Part shown: one piece after another, positions 45,714 to 55,830 of the stretch | Layout of the letters: each line of letters starts with the position of its first letter | Position numbering within the stretch: the stretch's first letter is position 1 | Source of the DNA: Odobenus rosmarus divergens | Lineage: Eukaryota > Chordata > Mammalia > Carnivora > Odobenidae | NCBI RefSeq assembly: GCF_000321225.1 | Contig: NW_004450464.1 | Location: 1,661,567-1,725,566 of the forward strand | Direction of reading: 5' to 3' | Length of the DNA: 64,000 nt | The notes under the pieces: generated by a model | What the model was told of the DNA's origin: nothing | The model's input: the letters and a program-made list of their open reading frames with translations, nothing else | Database searches by the model: none | Translations under genes and position numbers: made by a program

Positions 45714-45905
45714 TAAGATTTTATTTATTTATTTGACAGAGAGAGAGAGAGAGCACGAGAGCAGGAACACAGGCAGGGGGACTAGAAGAGGGAGAAGCAG
45801 GCTTCCTGCGGAGCAGGGAGCCCGATATGGGACTCGATCCCAGGACCCTGGGATCATGACCTGAGCTGAAGGCAGACGCTTAACGACTGAGCCACCCAGG
45901 AGCCC
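45714..45905 (-). mobile_element. CAN-SINE, antisense, at the 3' end of a younger L1
   Basis: The minus strand head is GGGCTCCTGGGTGGCTCAGT, CGTTAAGCGTCTGCCTTCAG, GATCCCAGGGTCCTGGGATC. TTGCTTGTTTTTTTT occurs on both sides (45699-45713 and 45906-45920). The same word is the target duplication of the young L1 next to it, so the SINE entered the L1's own T-rich 3' junction. Confidence 0.95.
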
Positions 45906-47904
45906 TTGCTTGTTTTTTTTTTTTAATTTTATTTAATTATGTTATGTTAGTCACCATACAATACATCATTAGTTTTTGATGTAGTGATCCATGGTTCATT
46001 TTTTCGTATAACACCCAGTGCTCCATGCAGTACGTGCCCTCCTTAATACCCATCACCGGGCTAACCATTCCTCCCACCCCCCCTCCCCTCTAAAACCCTC
46101 AGTTTGTTTCTCAGAGTCCATAGTCTCTCATGGTTCATCCCTCCCTCTGATTCCCCTCCCTCATTTTTCCCTTCCTTCTCCTAATGTCCTCCATGCTATT
46201 CCTTATGTTCCACAAATAAGTGAAACCATATGATAATTGACTTTCTCTGCTTGACTTATTTCACTTAGCATAATCTCCTCCAGTCCCATCCATGTTGATA
46301 TAAAAGTTGGGTATTCATCCTTTCTGATGGCTGAGTAATATTCCATCGTATATATGGACCACATCTTCTTTATCCATTCATCTGTTGAAGGGCATCTCGG
46401 CTCTTTCCACAGTTTGGCTATTGTGGACATTGCTGCTCTGAACATTAGGGTGCATATGGCCCTTCTTTTCACTACATCTGTGTCTTTGGGGTAAATATCC
46501 AGTAGTGCAATTGCTGGGTCATAGGGTAGCTCTATTTTAAATTTTTTTTTTAAAGATTTTTATTTATTTGACAGAGAGAGAGACACAGAGAGGGAACACA
46601 AGCAGGGGGAGAGGGAGAAGCAGGCTCCCCACTGAGCAGGGAGCCTGATGTGGGGCTTGATCCCAGGACCCTGAGATCATGACCTGAGCCAAAGGCAGAC
46701 TAAGGGCTTAATGACTGAACCACCCAGGCGCCCCTATTTTAAATTTTTTGAGGCACCTCCGCACTGTTTTCCAAAGTGGCTGTGCCAACTTGCATTCCCA
46801 CCAACAGTGTAAGAGGGTTCCCCTTTCTCCACAACCTCTCCAACATTTGTTGTTTCTTTCCCTGTCAACTTTTGCCATTCTAACTTGTGTAAGGTGGTAT
46901 CTCAATGTGGTTTTGATTTGAATTTCCCTGATGGCTAATGATGATGAACATTTTTTCATGTGTCTGTTAGCTGTTTGTATGTCTTCTTTGGAGAAGTGTC
47001 TGTTCATTTCTTCTGCCCATTTTTTGACTTGATTATTTGTTTTTTGGGTGTTGAGTTTGAGAAGTTCTTTATAGATCTTGGATACCAGCCCTTTATGTAT
47101 AGTGTCATTTGCAAATATCTTCTCCCATTCTGTGGGTTGCCTCTTTGTTTTGTTGACTGTTTCCTTTGCTGTGCAGAAGGTTTTTATCTTGATGAAGTCC
47201 CAAAAGTTCATTTTTGCTTTTGTTTCACTAGGCTTTGGAGATGTATCTTGAAAGAAATTGCTGTGGCTGATGTCAAAGAGATTACTGCCTATGTTCTCCT
47301 CTGTGATTTTGATGGATTCCTGTCTCACATTGAGGTCTTTCATCCATTTTGAGTTTATCTTTGTGTATGGTGTTAGAGAATGGTCAAGTTTCATTCTTCT
47401 GCATGTGGCTGTCCAGTTTTCCCAGCACCATTTATTGAAGAGGCTGTCTTTTTTCCATTGCATATTTTTTCCTGCTTTGTCGAAGATTACTTGACCATAG
47501 AGTTGAGGGTCCATATCTGGGCTCTTTATTCTGTTCCATTGGTCTATATGTCTGTTTTTGTGCCAGTACCATGCTGTTTTGGTGATCACAGCTTTGTAAT
47601 ATAGCTTGAAATCAGGCAACGTGATGCTCCCAGGTTTGTTTTGGTGATTCGGGGTCTTTTCTGATTCCATGCAAATTTTAGGATTGTTTGTTCCAGCACT
47701 TTGAAAAATGTCATTGGAATTTTGATCAGGATGGCATTGAAGGTATAGATGGCTCTGGGTAGCATAGACATTTTAACAATGTTTATTCTTCTGATCCATG
47801 AGCATAGAATATTTTTCCATCTTTCTGTGTCTTCTTCAATTTCTTTCATGAGTGTTCTGTAGTTCCTAGAGTATAGATCCTTTACCTCTTTGGTTAAGTT
47901 TATT
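45906..47904 (-). mobile_element. Young 5'-truncated L1, 3' segment (ORF2 end and 3' UTR)
   Basis: From the T tract at 45912 the plus strand gives the carnivore L1 3' UTR (GTCACCATACAATACATCAT, TAACACCCAGTGCTCCATGC, AACCCTCAGTTTGTTTCTCA), then ORF2 in complement. A 320-codon open frame (47670 to 46708) encodes the ORF2p C-terminal third, with [20 protein letters not shown] and the cysteine-rich motif [18 protein letters not shown] (CX3CX7HX4C spacing). Its last ten or so codons come from a SINE inserted at 46548. A frame change lies near 47600-47670, upstream of which 87 codons of thumb-region text are open. It cannot make a working ORF2p. Confidence 0.93.
46548..46734 (-). mobile_element. 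CAN-SINE inside the young L1
   Basis: The minus strand head GGGGCGCCTGGGTGGTTCAG, CATTAAGCCCTTAGTCTGCC (a small insertion), GGTCATGATCTCAGGGTCCT and GGGATCAAGCCCCACATCAG. TATTTTAAATTTTTT brackets it (46533-46547 and 46735-46749). L1 text continues unbroken on either side, so it is younger than the L1. Confidence 0.96.
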
Positions 47905-48221
47905 TACGGCAATCAGACAACAAAAAGAAATAAACGGTATTCAAATTGGCAAAGAAGAAGTCAAACTCTCTCTTTTCACAAATGACATGATACTTTATGT
48001 GTAAAACCCAAAAGACTCCACCCCCAAATTTCTAGAACTCATACAGGAATTCAGTAATGTGGCAGGATACAAAATCAATGCACAGAAATCAGTTGCTCTT
48101 TTATACACTAACGATGCAACTGTAGAAAGAGAAATTAGAGAAATGATTCCATTTACAATAGCACCAAAAACCATAAGATACCTTGGAATAAACCTGACCA
48201 AAGAGGTAAAGGATCTATACT
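47905..48221 (+). mobile_element. Inverted 5' segment of the young L1 (twin priming)
   Basis: Here L1 ORF2 runs in the opposite direction to the rest of the element. The translation reads [20 protein letters not shown], then FTND (47975-47986) where ORF2 RT has the catalytic FADD, a stop codon in place of a sense codon after MILYV, and [38 protein letters not shown]. Its last 35 bases (48187-48221) repeat the first 35 bases of the 3' segment (47870-47904, complement) with two mismatches. This is the signature of twin-primed L1 insertion. Confidence 0.92.
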
Positions 48222-49052
48222 TTTTTTTGCTTGTTTGGATTTAGTTTGTTCTCTTTCTTTTTTTTTTTTTTAAATGGAACATTAGGCTATTTCTATGATT
48301 TTTTTCTATTCTTTTTATTTTCTGTTCTTCACAATGCGTAACCTTGATGGCTTGTTTTCAAGTTTTCTGATTCTTTCTTTTGTCAGTTGAAATTGGCAGG
48401 TGAGCCCATCTTGTGAATTTTTAAAGTTTTTGTCTAATAAACTCAACATCTCAGCCTCCTCAGGGACAGTTCTATTAACTGTTTGCTCTTGTGTGTATGG
48501 ACAGTGCTTTTATGTTTCTTTGCATGTGCCATATTGTTTTATTGAAAATTGGACATGTTCAGGTATATAATGTTGCAACTCAAAATCAGTTTTGCCCTTC
48601 CCTAGGGTCTTTTCCTCCTTGTTGATGTTTGCTGTTGTTTGTGTTGCTGTTTGTTTACTTAATGACTTTCCTAAACTAATTCTATAATTCTATAAACAAT
48701 GTATTCATTGTTATAAGTGGCCACTAAAATTTCCATTCAGCTGCACTGGTGTTTAGCTAATTATTTTATAGAGATTTCTCTAAATGCCTTGAATGGATGA
48801 GATTCCCTGTGTTTCCTGAGAAGCTGTGTGTGTGTGTGTATGTGTGTGCACTACAATACAGCTTCAGTATCTTGTAGGCAGTTGATACATGGCCTTAGAA
48901 TTCACTTCTTGCTTGTGCAGTTCCTGAGGTTCATCCAGAAGTAAGAGAGGAGGCCTTCTCAGGTCTTCATGGGCCTATAAGTACAGCCTTGAACATGAGC
49001 ATGGCTTTCAGATTCATGCATATATCAATCACAAAAATCACCATAAAGCTCA
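48222..49052 (-). mobile_element. Old L1, resumed after the young insertion, antisense
   Basis: TTTTGCTTGTTTGGATTTAG, TTTGTTCTCTTTC continues exactly where the old L1 stopped at 45713, the classic ORF2 complement phrase. Downstream (TTCAAGTTTTCTGATTCTTT, GTGAGCCCATCTTGTGAATT, GACATGTTCAGGTATATAAT) fits other old L1-associated antisense sequence but less securely. (TG)n lies at 48824-48847. Confidence 0.6.
48824..48847. repeat. (TG)n microsatellite
   Basis: A short TG run with one A interruption. Confidence 0.85.
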
Positions 49053-49063
49053 CTGTTCTTATT

Positions 49064-49574
49064 TTTTAAATTTTATTTTATTATGTTATGTTAATCACCA
49101 TACATTACATCATTAGTTTTTGATGTAGCGTTCCATGATTCATTGTTTATGTATAACACCCAGTGCTCCATTCAATACGTGCCCTCTTGAATACTCATCA
49201 CCAGGCTAACCCATCCCCCCCACCCCCCTCCCCTCTAGAACCCTCAGTTTGTTTCTCAGAGTCCATAGTCTCTCATGGTTCATCTCCCCATCTCATTTCC
49301 CCCCTTCATTTTTCCCTTCCTACTTTTTTTAAACATATAATGTATTATTTGTTTCAGAGGTACAGGTCTGTGATTCATCAGTCTTACACAATTCACAGCG
49401 CTCACCATAGCACATACCCTCCCCAATGTCTATCACCCAGCCACCCCATCCCTCCCACCCCCCACCACTCCCGCAGCCCTCAGTTTGTTTCCTAAGATTA
49501 CGAATTCCTCCTATCAGTGAGATCATATTATACATGTCTTTCTCTGATTGACTTATAGTGAAATAAGTCAATCC
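49064..49574 (-). mobile_element. Second young L1, 3' UTR only, with target duplication
   Basis: The plus strand repeats the same carnivore L1 3' UTR text as the copy at 45.9 kb (AATCACCATACATTACATCA, GTGCTCCATTCAATACGTGC, CATAGTCTCTCATGGTTCAT) and continues through a second half (GTTTCAGAGGTACAGGTCTG, TGTCTATCACCCAGCCACCC). It is cut 5' after about 510 bases. CTGTTCTTATT flanks it at 49053-49063 and 49575-49585. C-rich tracts at 49206-49235 and 49452-49472 mean G-rich runs on the coding strand. No ORF is included. Confidence 0.93.
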
Positions 49575-49585
49575 CTGTTCTTATT

Positions 49586-50300
49586 GCGATTCAGTTATTT
49601 TTTCTTGAAAAAAACAAAAAAAACCAAAAAAACACTTTTCAGATCATTTTAAACCATTAGTTCATTTCCAAAGCTCTGAAAATTGGATTTTGACAATTTT
49701 GCCAAACTCTCATTGTTTTTATGGAAGAGAAAATTTTCATGAGTCTTTATTCCACCATATCTGCTGATGTTACTCCCATTGATTACACTTTTGATGTACT
49801 ACTGAAGTCACTTTTCTAATATTTTATCTAGGATCTTAACATCTACATTTCTGATGGAGATTGTAGCTGTCTTTCTTGTAATGTCTTAGGTTTTCCATAC
49901 AGAGGTGATGTTGGCCTGAGGCCAAATTGTAAATTATTTTCTCCTTTTTTGTAATTCTCTGGAAGGATTTGTATAAAATTGGTGTTGCATCTTCCTTAAA
50001 TATTTGGCATAATCATGGTGAAACCATATGAGCCAGAAATTGTCTTGATGAGAAGGTTTTTAAGTGTGGATTTGATTTGGTTAATACATATGAGACTATT
50101 CAAACTTTCTGCTTTTTTTTTTGAGTTACATTTTATTTTGAAATGCACTGCTGTTTTTAATTGTTATTAATATTCCCTTAACCATTCTTAGTGTCTATGA
50201 GATCTATAATGACATATAATCTTACTCTTCTTCCATTCCTTACATTAGTTATTTGTGCTGCAAATGCATCTCTCTACGTATTTGTAATTATTATTTTCCA
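49586..50300 (-). mobile_element. Old L1 pieces, antisense
   Basis: 49640-49800 (CAATTTTGCCAAACTCTCAT, AGAAAATTTTCATGAGTC) and 49800-50300 (TTTCTGATGGAGATTGTAGC, AATTCTCTGGAAGGATTTGT, ATTGGTGTTGCATCTTCCTT, AATATTTGGCATAATCATGG) follow antisense old L1 text, the latter clearly ORF2. They may be two different copies joined. Confidence 0.65.
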
Positions 50301-50357
50301 GATACTTTCTCCTTGTGTTGCGTAGACCCATTTAAATATAATTACCTCAGAATATTT

Positions 50358-51015
50358 TTTAATGTTTTAAAAAAGATTAGGCAGTTCATAATGGCTAAAT
50401 CTTGGAAGCAACCAATGTGTCTTTCAATAGGAGAATGGATGAAGAAACTATGGTACATCAAAACAATAGGCTATTATTCAGCACTGTCAAGACATGAGCT
50501 ATCAAGCCATGAAAAGACATGGAGGCAACTTAAATTCACATTGCTAAGTAAAAGAAGCCAACCTGAAAATCCTGCATACTGTAATTTCAATTATATGACA
50601 TTCTGGAAAAGGCAAAACTATGGAGACAATAAAAAGATCACTGGTTGCCAAGGTTTGGGGGAGGGTGAGGGATGAATAGGCAGAACACGGAGGGGTTTTA
50701 GTGCAGGGAAAACTGTATTGTATTATACTAATAGATACATGTCATTGTACGTTTATCTAAACTTTCAGAATGTACAACGCTAAGAGTGAACACTAATGTG
50801 AACTCTGGACTTGGGGTGATTATGATGTGTCAGTGTAGTTCATCAGTTGTCCCCTACTGTGGTGGGGGACAGGCTAGTGGAGGAAGCTAGGCATGGGTAT
50901 GTGTGTGGCTGGGGAGGTGAGAGTTATATGCGAAATCTCTGTACACTCTGTTAATTTTTGTTTTAAATCTAAGACTACCCTAAAAATAGTCTTTGGAAAA
51001 AAAAAAACCTTAAAA
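50358..51015 (+). mobile_element. L1 ORF2 end and 3' UTR, sense
   Basis: A 140-codon frame carries AKSWKQPMCLSIGEWMKKLW and a YYSALSRHE-like continuation, the ORF2p C-terminus text, followed by GGAAAAGGCAAAACTATGGA, GGTTGCCAAGGTTTGGGGGA and an A tract at about 50998-51007. 5'-truncated and old; direction opposite to the nest to its left. Confidence 0.8.
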
Positions 51016-52007
51016 AAGATTAGACATAATCGATTTACTAGAAACCAAGTAAAACATCAACATAGAGGAATGCTGTTACTAGTGTTTTTAAAAAAATACT
51101 ATTAGTGAAGTATTTTCTCCTCGATGGATTCAAGAAGAGAAGAAAATAGATGGGTGGTCTCTCTAATCAAAAACATGTAGTTTTTGTTCAGGTGTCTGAA
51201 TGGATTAACTAAATTAAAATAACAGTAAAATGTGTGTTTATGTGTGTGTGCTCTTGCATACCAATCCCGGTAGTTTAGAAATTTAGAAGTTTAGAAGAAC
51301 ATGCTTTGAATAAATTATGCACAATTTACTTACTATTATCTTGAGTGAACGAGATAATAAGAGTTCATTGTTGCAGTACTTTTTCTATGAAATACTTTTT
51401 TAAATCTAAGAGTGCCTTCTATCTGCTTTATTTATCTAAAATGCTTTAATTTAGTCTGAATTAAAGTGTTCCTCCAATAAACATACTTTCTGTTTTTGTA
51501 GTAAGGGTTTTTAAAACCTCTGAGCCATATCAAACACATACACACAAGTGCGAACACCAACACACAGAGCTATAAAACAAGATAGAGTCCTAGAGGACAA
51601 GTGTCTATAGTTTTCATTCATTCATTCATTCATTCATTCATTCATTTATTCATTTAACAAATGTAAGAATTTGATCCCAGGCTAATGCCGAAATGAATAA
51701 AACATGATCTACCATTGAGAGCACCACAGTATATTAACTTTGTAAACTGACTTGAAATCTCCCTGGGCAAAATGCTAAACCTCTCATATATAATAATGGC
51801 TTCATTTACAATTTATAAGATGATGACTGCCAAATTATACAATCAGCTTGACTTTTATCCAGAACTGCCAAATCTGTATAAAACTGCTTTCAAAACATAT
51901 CTACCCAGAATTACCACAGGCACTTCAAACTCCACATGTTCAAAATAGAACTCATTCTTTTCCCCCATAAAATCCTTTCCTGCCCCTCTATTTATACTCT
52001 TGATTAA
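51016..52007. other. Unique sequence with a (TTCA)n microsatellite
   Basis: No gene or further repeat recognised. TTCATTCA units run at 51613-51655; a short TGTG patch lies at 51231-51250. Confidence 0.45.
51613..51655. repeat. (TTCA)n microsatellite
   Basis: About ten near-perfect TTCA units with one TTTA variant. Confidence 0.95.
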
Positions 52008-52485
52008 TGCAGTAGCAGAATAAAGCCCCCAAAGATGTCCATGTCCTAATGCTTGGAACCTTTGGATATGTTGCATTTCATGACAAAAGAGACTCTGCCA
52101 TTATAATTATGTTAAAAATCTTAAGGACATTATCTTGGATTGTTTTGGTTAGCCCAATATAATCACATGAGCTCTTAAAAGCAGAGAGCTTTCTGTAGCC
52201 CATGTCTGAGAGATAGGGCAGAAGGGAAAGTCATAGAGGTAGGTAGTGTGTAAGGTTGCTGGATAATCCACATGGAAACCATGATGGGGAATGTAGGTGG
52301 TTTCTAGGAGTAGAGTTGGCTCCCACCTGACAGACAATAAAGAAGTGTGGAGTGCAGTACTATAAACACGAGGAACTGACTTTGGCCAACTACCTGAATG
52401 AGCTTTGAAGCAGATGTCTCTCCAGAACCTCCGGTAAAAAATGCAGGAGTATTGGAGTTAATTCTATTATTACCTGAATACAACA
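52008..52485 (+). mobile_element. MLT1-type MaLR LTR
   Basis: TGCAGTAGCAGAATAAAGCC, CCCAAAGATGTCCATGTCCT, TAATGCTTGGAACC, AGGACATTATCTTGGATTG, CCCAATATAATCACATGAGC and GCAGATGTCTCTCCAGAACC follow MLT1 order from its first base. No internal region remains. Confidence 0.83.
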
Positions 52486-52539
52486 TACTTTTTAAACCAC
52501 ATAAACTTCATGCTTTTCTGATCTTACAAAAGTCATTTT

Positions 52540-52800
52540 CTCTACCTTGAAAACTCTCTTCAGTGTTATTTATCCTCCTGTGTCTTCCTCTCAGGTGTCA
52601 GCTCAAATGCTCTATTGAATGTGAAGTCTTTCTACATGCTCCCAAGTGAATATAGTCCTGCTTCATTTTTCACCTGTCAGTTTATAAGGACTTATATTAC
52701 TGTACTCGCCATTTATGGGAATTTTTTGTTTACATGTCAGTCTCCCCACTAAACTGCTAACATAGTTTCTTTCTCATTTTTCTAGTCCCTATCAGTTGTT
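52540..52800 (+). mobile_element. L2 3' region fragment
   Basis: TTCCTCTCAGGTGTCAGCTC, AAATGCTCTATTGAATGTGA, AGTCTTTCTACATGC and ATGTCAGTCTCCCCACTAAA fit the L2 segment just before its 3' UTR, moderately diverged. Confidence 0.6.
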
Positions 52801-52825
52801 GTGCTTATATCATATAGACTCTATG

Positions 52826-53536
52826 AAGTATATGTATCACTTCACACATTAGAATGGCTATCATCAAGAAGACAAGAGATAACAAGTGTTGGTAAGGTTG
52901 TGGAGAAAAGGGAACCCTTGTGCATTGTTGATGGGAATGCAAAATGGTGCAGCCACTATGAAAAATGGGATGGAGGTTTCTCAAAAATTAAAAAAATATA
53001 GTTACCTTATGATTCAGCAGTTTCACTCATGGATGTATTTCCAAAGGAAATGAAAATAGGAAATCAAGAAGACATCTGCACTTTCTTGTTCATTGCAGCA
53101 TTATTTACAAGAGCCAAGATATAGAATCAACCCGTGTCTATAGACAGATGGATAAAGAAGATGTGATAGGTATTTACATACAATGGAATATTATTCAACC
53201 ATGAGAAAGAAGGAAATTCTGTCATTTGGGACAACATAGATGGACCTTGAGGGCATTTTGCTATGTGAGATAAGTCAGACAGAGGAAGACAAATATGTTA
53301 TGATCTCTCTAATATGTGGAATCAGAAAACGCCAAATTCATAAAAATAGGGTATGGAATGGTGGTTATCAGGGGCTGGGGGAGGTGGGAGAATTAGGGAG
53401 ATGTTGTTTAAAGGTGCATTCTTGCAACCAGTAGATAAATAAGTCCTGGACATCTAATGCACAGAATGACTTTAGACAACAAGACTGTATTATAAATTTC
53501 AAAGTTGCTAAGAGATTAGATCTTAATTGTTCTCAC

Positions 53537-53567
<31 letters not shown>

Positions 53568-53712
53568 CGATAATTATGTGATATGACAGAAGTGTTAGCT
53601 AACACTACAGTGGTCATCATATTCAAAGCATCATAATCAAACCAACATGTACACCTTAAACTTATACAATGTTATATGTCAATTACATCTAAATAACAAT
53701 GAATTAAAAAAT
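52826..53712 (+). mobile_element. L1 ORF2 end and 3' UTR, sense
   Basis: CACATTAGAATGGCTATCAT, CAAGAAGACAAGAGATAACA, AGTGTTGGTAAGGTTGTGGA and GAACCCTTGTGCATTGTTGA open a familiar ORF2 C-terminal text, followed by ATGGAATATTATTCAACCAT, TGGTGGTTATCAGGGGCTGG and a 3' UTR with a CA run. Frames are broken throughout. Confidence 0.85.
53536..53566. repeat. (CA)n microsatellite within an L1 3' UTR
   Basis: About 15 uninterrupted CA units. Confidence 0.95.
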
Positions 53713-53859
53713 AAATGTATATGAACTAGTGAAGTAAGAAACATATGATCTTAGATAACTTATCCTAAAACAACTACTTTATTCTTTCAATCTATAAATT
53801 CCCTCCGCTCTAGTATTTTATATTTTTGTTGCTATTCATGGATTTTATGCATTTAAAGA

Positions 53860-54420
53860 TATTTTCTTACTGATAGCCCAAATTCTTTTGCATATTTTTT
53901 TGCTTTATAACATATCTTGCAAAGTTTTGTCTGGTTAGCAATATACCTTTTAATTTTATTGTGAATGATATAGAACTTTACAATTTGTATGAAATCAAAT
54001 TGGTCAGTATTTTCCTCTCTGAGTTCTTCTTGGATTTTAGTCTTTGAACGCTTTTTCTACCTCCAGGTCAGATAAATATCCGTCTATATTTTCTTTTGGG
54101 TGTTTTCTTAAGCAACAAATCCCTTGTTCAAAATGAAATTGTTTTGAAGTGTGAAACTCCAACTTTATTTTTCCAACTAGTTAACCAGTTACCCCACTTT
54201 TCAGCATTATCTGCTGCATAAGCTTTTCTTATCCCATTGACTTGAAATCCCAAAAACTGTCTTGGAAAAAATTTCATTGATTTGTCTATTCTTGTATTTG
54301 TACAGCACTGTTTAATTACTGTCATTACAAAACTACCTCAGCTTTCTGTAACATTTTTTGGATGATTTTCAACATTTATTCTTCCAGATGAAATTTAGTA
54401 TTTTAAATCAAAAGCTAAAA
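53860..54420 (-). mobile_element. Old L1 ORF2 fragment, antisense
   Basis: TAGCCCAAATTCTTTTGCAT, TTTTAGTCTTTGAACGC, TTTGTCTATTCTTGTATTTG, TACAGCACTGTTTAATTACT follow the complement of L1 ORF2 at high divergence. Confidence 0.5.
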
Positions 54421-55469
54421 AAATGCTCTATTAAATTTGTATTTTTTTGGAGAGAATCAACAAATAATAAATTTGTAATTATTTAATTCTTTAAATCCCT
54501 AAGGAAAGTGATATTTTCTTCATATATATATGAATATATAATATTTATTTTTAATTCTTTAAAATTAATTTTTGGTAATTTTTTAATTTAAACAGTTAAT
54601 GTTATTTTTCAAATAAATAAAATAATAGGAAAAATAATCAGGCATAAAAAGAGAAAAGGAAAAGTAATTGCACTCTTAAACATAGTAGAATTCAAGGAAA
54701 AATCCTATTTTATTTTCGATTTTGGATTTCCTGTGTTCTAGTCTTATTTCAGTCTACTCTCTTTCCATGCCAGCATCTCTCAAAGCCACCTTTCTCTCCT
54801 ATTTTCCTAAAAGTTATGGCTCATATATTTTTGTGGATAAAAAGATTTTTCCTAGTTTTCTTCTGTTTCATGTATCAAATCCTTTTCATAAATCTGTTAT
54901 ATTTGAATGTGGAATATTTTGATGTTAGATGCCTGTGAAAAATCAATTTCTTCATTTGTAACTACAGAGATTTAGATTTAAGCCATACTTTTTCCAGTAG
55001 AACACACAGATGGCCCTTAGCCCCTTTGAGTTTCTATGTGGACCTAATAAGCTATTTCCCTCTCAACTGTATTCCTAAAGGGCAATTTTATGGGCAGATC
55101 CCTAATCCAGTCTCTGGGCATTAATCAAGCATGGCTTTATTGGACTAATGTGGGGACATCTGTGTTTTCACTCTGGAATCTATGCTAGGGGGTGAATGCC
55201 TTTGCTCTAGTCCTTATTTGTACTTTTGACTCTAACTGGCTTATGTAAAATTCCCTGCTGCAGGGTGATGATTTTCTTCAAAGAAACTGCTTTAATTCTG
55301 GTGTTAAAGGCATACTATGTAGATGAGTCAAAGCTTTTTTTAATGTTCTTGAGGACTCTCTATGCTGTTTTGGTTCAGATAATATGTCGTGATGTATTGT
55401 AAACTCACTTACAATGAAGTCAATAGAACATTTTTCATTATACTGTTTATGACAGTGTATCATAATTTG
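54421..55469. other. Unique AT-rich sequence
   Basis: 54500-54620 is nearly pure A/T. No gene or named repeat recognised. Confidence 0.45.
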
Positions 55470-55830
55470 TTAATATATGACTCCTATTTCTGGACCCTGA
55501 GCATCTTAGAGGTAGGGCATTATATCTTATTCGTATCTTTTTTTTTTTAAAGATTTTATTTATTGATTTGAGAGAGAGAGAGCACATGAGAGGGGGGAGG
55601 GTCAGAGGGAGAAGCAGACTCCCTGCTGAGCAGGGAGCCCGATGCGGGACTCGACCCAGGGACTCCAGGATCATGACCTGAGCTGAAGGCAGTCGCTTAA
55701 CCAACTGAGCCACCCAGGCGCCCATATCTTATTCGTATCTTCATCCATAGATTTTTGTTCTGGTTCTGCACACAATTGCTCAATAAATCTTTTTTTGCTA
55801 AAGCATTCAATGCATTTGTCTTTTCCTCCT
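55470..55830 (+). mobile_element. L2 3' tail split by a young SINE
   Basis: Left piece TATTTCTGGACCCTGAGCAT, TAGAGGTAGGGCATTATATC; right piece TATCTTCATCCATAG, TGCACACAATTGCTCAATAA. Joined in order they follow the L2 3' end ('gagggcagggattgtatcttattcatctttg...cagtaggtgctcaataaat'). Confidence 0.6.
55540..55723 (-). mobile_element. Young CAN-SINE, antisense, 18 bp perfect target duplication
   Basis: The minus strand reads GGGCGCCTGGGTGGCTCAGT, TGGTTAAGCGACTGCCTTCA, GGTCATGATCCTGGAGTCCC, TGACCCTCCCCCCTCTCATG, the arctoid SINEC1-type consensus. ATATCTTATTCGTATCTT is repeated exactly at 55522-55539 and 55724-55741. It is among the youngest insertions in the window. Confidence 0.98.

Noticed and set aside
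46708..47670. 320-residue open frame
   Set aside because: It is the C-terminal third of L1 ORF2p in a 5'-inverted, SINE-interrupted copy, not a host gene.
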